Below are positions 59,401 to 64,000 of a stretch of 64,000 bases of DNA, piece after piece. A program made the translations under genes and the position numbers. Source of the stretch: Nereocystis luetkeana (taxonomy: Eukaryota; Sar; Phaeophyceae; Laminariales; Laminariaceae); the NCBI GenBank assembly GCA_031213475.1, contig JARUPZ010000011.1:2418001-2482000 (forward strand), in the 5' to 3' direction. The number at the start of each line of letters is the position of its first letter. Position 1 is the stretch's first letter. The notes below the pieces were generated by a model, which was not told the DNA's origin, ran no database searches, and was given only the letters and a program-made list of their open reading frames with translations.

Positions 59401-62400
59401 TAGGAGATATGTACTCGATCTCATGCATGGCCGTAGTCATATGACCATAGACCTTCGCATCCCTACAATACCGGGACGGAGCATGTCGGGTTTTCACCGA
59501 CCAGGCAGACATTGCTTGCACCAAGCGCGAAGCGCCGTGAGGTGTCTGGCGAGTCGCATGAAGGGTGAGCTGTATCCTACTAAGAACCGCTTGTGGGGGC
59601 GGACTTGCAGATGGATGACAGCTTCAATGAGTTATTGTAGTTTCCGGTGTAGGCATTTCCAGAGACAGCGATGGGAGTACTATGTAACTGCCTCGAGGGT
59701 GCCTTACCTTGAACACTACGTGATACGATCAATTCCCTTGTGCGGAGTAAAGGTTCTTTGCCTCGCACAAATGATCTAACTCGACAACCAGCCGTGGGCG
59801 ACCGCCAAAAAAAAACAAACGATACCCTGGTTGTCTAGCTCACGTAGTGAGCGGCATGTTTTACAGTGTCGTTGCCAACCGACGCCAACCCAACCTATAT
59901 TAAATAGGGGGAGGAGGGGGCGTGCAGATAGTAAAATGGCGGTGGGAGGGAAGGGGGGGTTAGCCTGGGGGGGTAGGGAAGCGAGGGAGGTGTGCAAATA
60001 GCCGGGGGGGGGGGGGCAGATAGTAAAAGGGGCGCGGGGAGTGGGCGAAAGAAGCTTTTGGGGGAGGGGGGGCTCCTCTTGCGCGGTAGATCTGATCGTT
60101 TTATTCCGATGATATTTGAATGAACCGAGCATAGCCTGGCGAATCATATAATATGTACATATTTTTCCAACGCTAGTTCTTAGACTCGAGAGGTGGGCGT
60201 TGCCCCAACAACTGCTTTATGTTCCTTGTTTTTTGTTCGAGGTTCATATTACCCAGCTACGATATTCCTCTTTCCGTAAGGCACTCTAATAATTGCATTT
60301 TAGCTTTTTAGCTTTTGATTGTCCTTCCCCTCGTCTCCCGTCCCAACCATTGAACCAACGATAACACCAACAACGACGACCTCCTCTCCGGGAATTGCAA
60401 CCAATGCACTGACAACAACAACAACAACAACGACCACCGCTCCTGGAATTCCAACCATTGAACTGACCATGACAACCGTAACCGTGAAAACAACATCAAC
60501 CGCGCCGGGAGTCAGGCCAACAAAGTCACAGCAAGCAGCAGGTGACGTCACCTGCGGGTAGGCTGGCCAAGCTCTGCGACTTCGGGATCTCGTGCAAGGT
60601 GTGTCATGTATTATCATGTATCAAATACAACTCAGAGCGTAGCGCTAGGCCGTAGTAGCGCTTAGATCGTAGCACCTAGAGGGTAGTGCCTAGAGAGTAC
60701 CTGGTAGTAGTACAGTAGAGCGTAGTAGCAGTTCTGAGCGTAGCGCTTAGGGCGTAGCCCTCAAGACCGTCGCGCCTAGACCGTGGCGCTCAGACCGAAG
60801 GGCTTCAAGCGTAATACGTACGGCGTGGTGGCTAGAGCGTAGCGCGTAGACCTTGCCTGGTAGCGCTTAAAGAGAAGCGCTTAGAGCGAACCTGTAGGTA
60901 CTACACGTTTGCCTGCACTCCCGCCTCGTTGCTGACTGCTGTGCTTGCTCTGTATTGAATCCGGTCGCCCCGGTGGTTCAAGCGGTTAACCTCGAATTCT
61001 ACTTGTTTGAGTCCTGGGTTCGAGCCCCAGGTGGGTCGGACCTTTGACTTTATTTGCAAAAATAAAAATAAAAAAGGATTCAATTTTTGAGAGCGCCTTG
61101 CAGCGTGAGTAGGCACAATTCGATGCGAGTCGACGACGGAAGAAAAGGCCGAAATCTTCTCGCGATAAAAATGAAGGCACGTACCGTAGCGGGAAGGGGG
61201 GAGAAGAGCCTGCTATGTGACCCCGGATCTGAGTTACGAGTTGGAAGGAGAGAGAGAAGAAGATGTGCGAAGATAGTAAATGGGATGAGCAAATATATAT
61301 ATATATATATATTATATATACTTCACCTCCTGTTATCGTCAAAATATAATGATGTGTGAAGAACGATACATGGGTTTGGAGACCGCTCGCTTTTGCTGCG
61401 TGTTGATGCGATTTAGGGTATTTCAGTGCTGACATAACTGATGCAGACCCTTCGTACGAATGGCCATGTTTGTTCGGGCGTAAATACTGATTCGTCCAGT
61501 CGCAAAACGGATGAAAGGCTTATGCTACATTGATACTTGAATGAATCGAGTATAGCCAAGGAGATATAGAAACACATATTTTCCAACGCTAGTTAGACTC
61601 GAAAAAAACGGGCGTGGTCCCAACATTTTTTTTACGTTCATTTGTTTTACTTTTGAGGTTCGTGTTGCCCGGCTAGGAGCATACTCCTCTCACCGTAAGA
61701 CACATCGGGATCACTGTTTTTTTATTTGCCCCTCCAAAACTAGTACAAAGAAGTATGATATATATGTATACACGAATTGCGCTGGCGGAGATCTCTTTAG
61801 TGTTCAAAACAAGACACGACCCCTCCATTCAACCATGTAAAACATACCGGTATCATTTTTTTTCACGAATTTTCTCCAAGTTGCTTTTTTCTTGAGGCCG
61901 AACAGAAAAAGAAGGAAAGGTTCACTACATCTGTTGCGCCTGAAACAGGGGCTTTTGATGGTATACCAGGTATGTCATGGAATCTGGGGGTACGTCAGTC
62001 ACTCAGAACTTTTCGGGAACCGAAAATTTCAAAACGTGCGATAATTTAATCGGACGGACTATACACCTGGTACAGCCTATTTGACCTAGAACAGCACCGG
62101 TATCAGCTAAAGCTGTCCCATTTCGTTTTTTGTTATTATTTTTCAGGTACCTGATGTTCGGTTCTACAAGCAAACGGGGGACATCAACAAAATCCCGTGG
62201 TCCGGGCTGTTCGGCACTGGCGGTTACATCGCCCCTGAGATCATGAACCAGCATCCCTTCGGAAAGCCGGCTGACCTATGGTGCGGAGGGTTTTTAGCTA
62301 CACAAGCATAAGGCACCTTCGTTCGTATCTGTCACCCTGGCAGCTGGCTCTGATGTTGGTGAACATCATAGCGTGGTATTGGTTTTGTTTTGTTTTCTTT

Positions 62401-63379
62401 CCATTGTTTAATACCAGTACAGTATTTTTATTGTCGGTGACATGAACACGTTATTATCCCCCAAGTTGCCTTGCTTCGCTTTTGCCTCTATCGTTCTCCG
62501 GCGCGACATCCCTATAATATCAACCCTTGGAAATATCAAAAACAGCGTTAACCACATGTTAACCTTGGACGTGCTTGTTTCTTGACACTTGATGGTGTGA
62601 TGCTGTATGGTACTAAGCTTGTTCTCTGTTTTGCAGGCGCCTGGAGGTGTTGTACGACAGATGATCTCGGGAAATGTTTCGATAGTACGCGAATATCGGG
62701 AAAATATTCGGCGCGTTCCGTCTTCTGTTTCCATTTTTTGTATGCCCACCGTTTTCGTTCACGGCAGCCCTACTATCAATAGCTGAAAGTATCGAAAAGA
62801 ACCGCAACATTTCTTGACCGAAAACTTCTTGTGTCTTTGCTCTTTGACGGTGTGATGCTGTCGTCTTGTTGCCTGTTTCTGCAGGAGCGTGGGGGTGGTG
62901 TTGTACCAGATGATCTCGGGAAGGCTTCCCTTCATCCCTGCCAGAGTGTGCGTCACCAAACCAGTCTCATTCCCGGCAGCTGTGTGGTGAGTCGCCCGGT
63001 TTCATCCGCTGTCCAGATATATGCACTCTTAATCCACGTTTAGCCGCATCAATTCTGCTAATATGCCACGACAATGGTTCGATGCGTTGCTTGTTTTTCG
63101 TGTGTTGTATTCATTTTTCTCCGAGCAGAATCCTCCTTGGCAGGCACGAGTTGTGTAGCAGACGAACGGACGGAGAATGGCATTTTTTTATGTTTCTGCC
63201 TATAGAAACTCCGGTACGCTGGGGAAGTGCGGTGACGCTTTTGGCCCTTTTTGTGAGATTTCGATCCTCTGATATTTTGCAAAACTGCATTTGTTTTTTT
63301 TCTGGTTGTACAGGGCGGACGTGAACGTGAGCGTAAAGGACCTCATTTCCGGCCTCTTGGAGAAGGAGCCCTCCCAAAG
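33618..63379 (+). CDS. large CAMK-like serine/threonine protein kinase, 16 exons, 3' end outside the window
   Basis: Exons: 33618-33919, 38315-38427, 41002-41121, 42028-42592, 46993-47129, 49680-49817, 50279-50538, 53305-53436, 53932-54027, 55482-55591, 57052-57156, 58770-58945, 60516-60598, 62147-62280, 62885-62986, 63314-63379. Every junction is GT-AG and in phase, giving 2639 nt (879 codons plus two bases) with no stop. The last donor (AG|GTATC) leads into an intron that runs off the right edge, so the C-terminus is missing. A complete kinase domain starts near residue 590. I do not recognise the N-terminal 590 residues. The first Met is at 33618; the frame is open back to a stop at 33540 and an acceptor-like AG lies at 33548-33549, so a further 5' exon is possible. 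It is divergent from CDC20. Confidence 0.85.
35714..35810. mobile_element. MITE family B, copy 2
   Basis: A 97-bp copy with TTAACCCTTTTAGAACCGCA at the left, the inverted right end GGTTCTAAAGGGGTTAA, and both TTAA duplications intact. It lies in the first intron of the kinase gene. Confidence 0.85.
37268..37800. repeat. GATC-rich dispersed repeat, copy 4 (longest), with (GATCT)n
   Basis: Two related halves: GTTGTGCAGGATCTGTACAG with CCCACTCGGCAACATGAGCT, and GTTGTGGAGGATCTAGATCG with CTCCCATCCTGCAACAAG. It ends in a GATCT microsatellite (37748-37787). It lies in the first intron of the kinase gene. Confidence 0.6.
39362..39450. mobile_element. MITE family B, copy 3 (decayed)
   Basis: The left end CTAACCCTTTTAGTACCGCA and both GGGGACA arms are recognisable. 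The right end has decayed to GGGACTGGGGTTAGAG. The TTAA duplications are lost. Confidence 0.7.
39655..40052 (+). mobile_element. SINE copy interrupted by MITE A
   Basis: The tRNA-like head shows AGTGGTTAGCC and GGGTTTCGAGCCCTG. The body has GACGCGAGTCGACGAGGG. After GATCTGAGTTAGCAC the MITE at 39894-40001 intervenes, and the SINE resumes with GTACGAGGAAGAAGAGAG and an ATGGGATGAAAAAAAG tail. It lies in the kinase intron after exon 2. Confidence 0.75.
39894..40001. mobile_element. MITE family A, copy 6, inserted in a SINE
   Basis: A 108-bp copy with near-perfect ends (TTACGGGGGGCC and GGCCCCCCGTAA) and TA flanks. It interrupts the SINE copy at 39655-40052. The SINE sequence on each side joins in register when the MITE and one TA are removed. 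Confidence 0.85.
40270..40432. mobile_element. family C element, copy 2 (left end decayed)
   Basis: The right end CGATACGATATCCAACACTA is intact. The left end is only approximate (CTAAAACTATTGATCTGA). The interior holds TTCGAT and TATATCC motifs of the family. Confidence 0.5.
41130..41195. repeat. GGGAATGGGA minisatellite next to kinase exon 3
   Basis: GGGAATGGGATGGGAAATGG-type units begin 10 bp after the donor of exon 3. They keep an open frame (GIGNGMGNG), but phase supports splicing at 41121. Confidence 0.75.
41701..41850 (+). mobile_element. poly(C)-tailed element, 5'-truncated copy
   Basis: Begins at TTGGTGCAAGCAATGTCTGC and runs to GAGTACACCCCCCC, then a long C/T tract leads to the acceptor of kinase exon 4 at 42028. 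Confidence 0.7.
43036..43146 (+). mobile_element. (CAA)n-tailed element, 5'-truncated copy
   Basis: Only the last about 50 bp of the element (GGGCTCCAGCACCTTTGTGC to GTTAATGTGAGAA) plus a tail of about ten CAA units and AGTAGAATAAAAGTATCACAC remain. It lies in the kinase intron after exon 4. Confidence 0.65.
44011..44685 (+). mobile_element. (CAA)n-tailed element, medium copy
   Basis: Homologous to 8579-9403 but about 150 bp shorter through internal gaps. It ends in about ten CAA/CGA units and the same AGTAGAATAAAAGTATCACAC flank as 43036-43146, after which MITE A copy 7 begins. Confidence 0.65.
44683..44790. mobile_element. MITE family A, copy 7, inserted next to a (CAA)n-tailed element
   Basis: The left end TTACGGGGGACC is intact, the right end CCCCCCCGTAC is decayed. 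It lies directly after the sequence AAAAGTATCACAC, which also follows the sister (CAA)n element at 43036 where no MITE is present. Confidence 0.75.
44913..44934. repeat. poly(C) run
   Basis: About 20 consecutive C. Similar runs occur at 4786-4798, 19228-19238 (as G) and 48893-48912. Such runs are frequent in this window. Confidence 0.85.
45054..45262. mobile_element. family C element, copy 3
   Basis: Starts TAGTGTTAGATATCGTATAT and ends GGTATCGGATATCAACTCTA, 209 bp. The interior is TATATCG/CGATATA-rich and contains an unrelated CCTGGCATCCCCGTTC segment also seen near 52340 in copy 4. Confidence 0.6.
45847..45903. repeat. 28-bp direct tandem repeat, two units
   Basis: GGCATGCCCTACACTGTTAC and GTGGTA occur twice back to back without differences. 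Confidence 0.85.
46235..46475. repeat. possible TCCCTCTATA-ended element, second copy
   Basis: CGTCCCTCTATACGTAGTGC at 46246 is approximately inverted at 46436-46455 as ATAGAGGGACCGCTACTG. The interior has ACTATATGTAGCGGCAAGCG. It may be a 200-bp non-autonomous element related to the repeat at 18390. Confidence 0.4.
46640..46912. repeat. GATC-rich dispersed repeat, copy 5, with (GATCA)n
   Basis: CAGATCAGATCAGATCAGATC at its left (46650-46671), then CCAGTTCATGATCTAGAACC, GGTCTAGATG and GCGATCTGTATGATACAGC. The orientation looks inverted relative to 37268-37800. It ends about 80 bp before kinase exon 5. Confidence 0.55.
47195..47520. repeat. GATAAGATAACAC repeat family, copy 1, interrupted by MITE A
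   Basis: TGACAAGATAACACACCCCC, GAGCCGATTTTCTCCCACAC, then MITE A, then CACACAGCACGAAAGTGACG, GACGCGTCGCTCGGCGG and TCGTCGGAGAGGGGTG. The same order appears at 57525-57720. Confidence 0.6.
47251..47349. mobile_element. MITE family A, copy 8
   Basis: A 99-bp copy in the kinase intron after exon 5. The left end is intact and the right end is decayed (GGTCCTTCGTA). It interrupts a repeat whose other copies lie at about 54990 and 57525. Confidence 0.75.
47498..47595. repeat. 19-bp minisatellite, five units
   Basis: ACCCGTGTGATATATTATC units with G/C variation (GTGTGATA or GTGTCATA), followed by related GTGTTATACGGTACCTACC repeats up to about 47695. Confidence 0.85.
48580..48915 (+). mobile_element. 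poly(C)-tailed element, long copy
   Basis: About 335 bp, from GGCACCCTCGAGGCAGTTAC through GGTGCAAGCAATGTCTGCCT and GAGATCGAGTACATATCTCC to GAGTA followed by about 20 C. It matches the inverted copy at 59377-59708 over its full length. Confidence 0.72.
48918..49080 (+). mobile_element. poly(C)-tailed element, partial copy lacking its tail
   Basis: Contains the GTCCGCCTCACA, CTTAGTAGG, GACTCGCCGAACACCTTACG and GCAAGCAATGTCTGCCTG parts of the element but breaks off after GTGCTCCGTGCCGG. Confidence 0.6.
49135..49290 (+). mobile_element. poly(C)-tailed element, 5'-truncated copy
   Basis: Begins near CGCTCCGCGCTTGGTGCATG and ends GAGTACACCCCCC. A 340-bp pyrimidine tract follows, then the acceptor of kinase exon 6 at 49680. 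Confidence 0.68.
49267..49605. repeat. 340-bp pyrimidine tract upstream of kinase exon 6
   Basis: Almost only C and T (CCCCTCCC, CTTCCC, CCGTCCC units) on the plus strand. The acceptor at 49680 follows 75 bp downstream. Shorter tracts precede exon 4 (41827-41960) and exon 7 (50160-50260). Confidence 0.8.
52208..52618. mobile_element. family C element, copy 4 (longest)
   Basis: A 411-bp copy with near-perfect ends: ACTAGTGTTGTATATCGATA at the left and TACGATATCCAACACTAGT at the right. The interior is a long run of degenerate TTCGATATATCGAAA units. It lies in the kinase intron before exon 8. Confidence 0.7.
52690..53110. repeat. GATC-rich dispersed repeat, copy 6, interrupted by MITE A
   Basis: Left part CGTACAGATGATTTTC, GATCTAGC and CTGATCTGTATGATCTGACT. 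Right part TAGGATTTGTACTTATAATA, CAGATCCTGCGCAACACC and CGGAGGTGTGCAAAC. MITE A copy 9 (52859-52968) lies between them. Confidence 0.55.
52859..52968. mobile_element. MITE family A, copy 9
   Basis: A 110-bp copy in the kinase intron before exon 8. It has TTACGGGGGACCATAGTAAA at the left and GGTCCCCCGTTG at the right. It abuts a TACCTGGTA palindrome at 52848. Confidence 0.78.
53932..63379 (+). CDS. kinase gene exons 9-16: catalytic domain
   Basis: Glycine loop LGEGSYASVF (about residues 603-612), VAVK with the ATP-binding Lys near 629, the helix-C Glu in VGAEI near 648, the hinge MVLENCPCGDLEKML, the catalytic loop HCDIKPQN (721-728), DFG (773-775), GTGGYIAPE (802-810), the DLWSVGVVLYQMISGRLPF block and the VSVKDLISGLLEKEPSQ end segment. 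The last two blocks resemble CaMK/CDPK-type kinases. The catalytic Asp, metal-binding Asp, Lys and Glu are all present, so activity is expected. Unusual is Cys before the catalytic Asp (HCD, a non-RD kinase). About 40 residues between the catalytic loop and DFG, including a PDPASPD stretch, form an insert. The acceptor of exon 13 at 60516 was chosen because it alone restores phase with the GTGAGG donor at 58946. Confidence 0.9.
54365..54460. mobile_element. MITE family B, copy 4
   Basis: A 96-bp copy in the kinase intron after exon 9. It starts TTAACCCCGTGAGGACCG and ends CGGTTCTAAAAGGGTTA, followed by T in place of the last A of the target. Its inner arms pair almost perfectly (CCCGTTTTGGGGACAAAC). 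Confidence 0.78.
54990..55330. repeat. GATAAGATAACAC repeat family, copy 2, interrupted by MITE B
   Basis: GCGATAAGATAACACACACC, GATTTTCTCCGAAGCATGCC, MITE B (55068-55164), then GGGGGGCACACACAACTAAA and TTCGAAATTCGTCGCGAGGG. Confidence 0.6.
55068..55164. mobile_element. MITE family B, copy 5
   Basis: A 97-bp copy with both TTAA duplications. It is inserted in the repeat at 54990-55330; the related repeat at 57525 has a single TTAA before GGGGGGCACAC, which looks like the empty site. Confidence 0.82.
55605..56150. repeat. GGGGAGAGGGGACA minisatellite
   Basis: Degenerate units AAGGGAGGGGAGAGGGGACA with AATAGTTCAGCA spacers, repeated more than ten times in the kinase intron after exon 10 and split by MITE A copy 10. 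Confidence 0.8.
55732..55840. mobile_element. MITE family A, copy 10, inside a GGGGAGA minisatellite
   Basis: A 109-bp copy with TTACGGGGGACCATAGTAAA and an inverted right end (GGTTCCCCGTAG). It sits inside the purine-rich minisatellite at 55605-56150 in the kinase intron after exon 10. Confidence 0.8.
57525..57720. repeat. GATAAGATAACAC repeat family, copy 3, uninterrupted
   Basis: GTGATAAGATAACACCCCCC, CATATCTTAAGGGGGGCACA, ACCACGAAAGTAGTGAGTC, GACGCGTCGCTCGGTG and GAAAGTCGGTCGGAGGTGG. It serves as the empty-site reference for the MITE insertions in the other two copies. Confidence 0.6.
58066..58170. repeat. TAGAGCTACTG tandem repeat
   Basis: Units of TACTGTAGAGCTAC with variants (CTATAG, CTATGG, GTAGGTC). 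The units are partly self-complementary. Confidence 0.8.
58489..58745. repeat. CAA/CCA-rich region before kinase exon 12
   Basis: About 250 bp of CAACAACAA, ACCACCACC and AACAGCAA triplets, lacking T on the plus strand. It ends 25 bp before the exon 12 acceptor. Confidence 0.75.
59228..59345 (-). mobile_element. poly(C)-tailed element, short inverted copy
   Basis: Reverse-strand copy covering TGCCTGGTCCGTGAAACCCC to the GGGGGGGG tail. A further fragment of the same sequence (CATGCATGACCATAGTCG) lies at 59084-59110. Confidence 0.62.
59377..59708 (-). mobile_element. poly(C)-tailed element, long inverted copy
   Basis: Reverse-strand counterpart of 48580-48915. The tail here reads as GGGGGGGG before TGTACTCGATAGGAGATATG. 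It lies in the kinase intron after exon 12. Confidence 0.72.
60627..60895. repeat. AGCGTAGCGCTTAG degenerate tandem repeat
   Basis: About 270 bp of AGCGTAGCGCTTAGAGCG-type units, many containing the AGCGCT palindrome, directly after kinase exon 13. Confidence 0.75.
60964..61292 (+). mobile_element. tRNA-derived SINE, full length
   Basis: Head GCCCCGGTGGTTCAAGCGG, B box GGGTTCGAGCCCC, body GATGCGAGTCGACGACGG to GACCCCGGATCTGAGTTACG, end AATGGGATGAGCAAAT, then a (TA)n run. It is the best-preserved copy together with 3502-3841. It lies in the kinase intron after exon 13, in the sense orientation. Confidence 0.82.
61293..61319. repeat. (TA)n run at a SINE tail
   Basis: An alternating AT run directly following the SINE end at 61292. 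It probably replaced the A-rich tail. Confidence 0.8.
62577..62665 (+). pseudogene. decayed duplicate of kinase exon 15 with its splice acceptor
   Basis: This stretch repeats the 3' end of the preceding intron and the first half of exon 15 (62831-62925): both have GGTGTGATGCTGT, a CTGTTTTGCAG or CTGTTTCTGCAG acceptor, then ...GTTGTAC..CAGATGATCTCGGGAA. Here three bases are missing and two extra bases shift the frame, so splicing exon 14 to it would read W-R-L-E-V-L-Y-D-R and then stop. It lies 250 bp upstream of the true exon in the same intron. Confidence 0.8.
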
Positions 63380-64000
63380 GTATCATACTTCGAATCCGTA
63401 TACAACCTGCTACCTGGTATTGATTTATCTTCTTTTCTTCGAACGTATATGTTTCTATACCTGCTACCAGGTAGTGACTTTATGTTGGTAGTGTCGCGAA
63501 GCTTAAGCTATGTTACTACGCATCCGCCGGACGGTCAAAAGAAAAGGGAACATGATAATATCAATCCCTGGTATGAATGCTCGTCGTGTGTCAATTTAAC
63601 CGTTGTAGTTTATACGTACACAATGGTTGTTGTGGTGTGCCGTCACCTTGGTCGCGTGAGGATGTCGACCAGGCCTGAACCGAGGGACGTTTTATAGCAT
63701 CCTGTGCGCTGCGGATGTTCCGAGGGCCTGCTCTTGAATATATATATACAGTATATGTGGTATGGTACGACTGCTGTTGTATTTTTGGGTTCATAATGTT
63801 CTGTTCATTCGGGGAGCAAACACTGTTAGGCCTCTGACCTTTTAGTAGAAATTTCTACCGTGCCGTGGCAGTTGCAAAGTTTGCTTGCGCCCGAGTACAC
63901 TCGCAAACAACCTATAATTATTGCATGGCACAGCCGAGCAAGCGGCATTGGACACGCGGATGTCAAGAGTTGAGCCAAGGCACGCACGGATTCCGAATCG

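Noticed and set aside
63380..64000. Final exon of the kinase gene within the window
   Set aside because: No acceptor followed by an in-phase coding segment could be found; the intron appears to continue beyond the edge.

Overview
This window is a piece of a large, intron-rich nuclear genome of a eukaryote. The two genes found have GC-rich exons separated by GT-AG introns averaging about 1.4 kb and 1.8 kb, packed with small transposable elements and microsatellites. Gene style and repeat load fit a photosynthetic stramenopile with a big genome, perhaps a brown alga. That placement is an inference from style and is not shown by a marker gene.

Layout. (1) Positions 1-17,000 hold no gene I can defend. 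The stretch contains tRNA-derived SINE copies, a perfect 531-bp tandem duplication with telomere-like repeats, an 830-bp element ending in (CAA)n, trinucleotide repeats, and a very unusual 0.83-kb block with about 27 CCATGG palindromes. (2) Positions 17,057-32,972, minus strand, are an 11-exon CDC20 gene. It encodes the co-activator of the anaphase-promoting complex, about 568 aa, and every exon junction keeps phase. (3) Positions 32,973-33,617 are a short divergent intergenic region with a perfect E2F-type site and an AACGG (MYB3R/MSA-like) core. (4) Positions 33,618 to the right edge, plus strand, are a 16-exon (so far) gene for a large CAMK-like serine/threonine kinase with a long unrecognised N-terminal region. 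It is cut off by the window end just after the kinase domain.

The two genes lie head to head about 0.65 kb apart, so a shared cell-cycle-regulated promoter is plausible. Cdc20 drives the metaphase-anaphase transition; a mitotic role for the kinase is only suggested by this arrangement.

The introns and the left flank carry several non-autonomous element families: a 'TA' MITE (10 copies, TTACGGGGGACC ends), a 'TTAA' piggyBac-type MITE (5 copies), a TAGTGTTGGATATCG-ended element (4 copies), a tRNA-derived SINE (7 copies), an element with a poly(C) tail, an element with a (CAA)n tail, and a GATC-rich repeat. Superimposed on these is a dispersed vocabulary of tiny palindromes. TACCWGGTA occurs at least 36 times and TACTGCTGTA/TACAGCAGTA 12 times, always outside the exons. 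Together with the CCATGG block, these are the least explained signals in the window. All counts are by hand.
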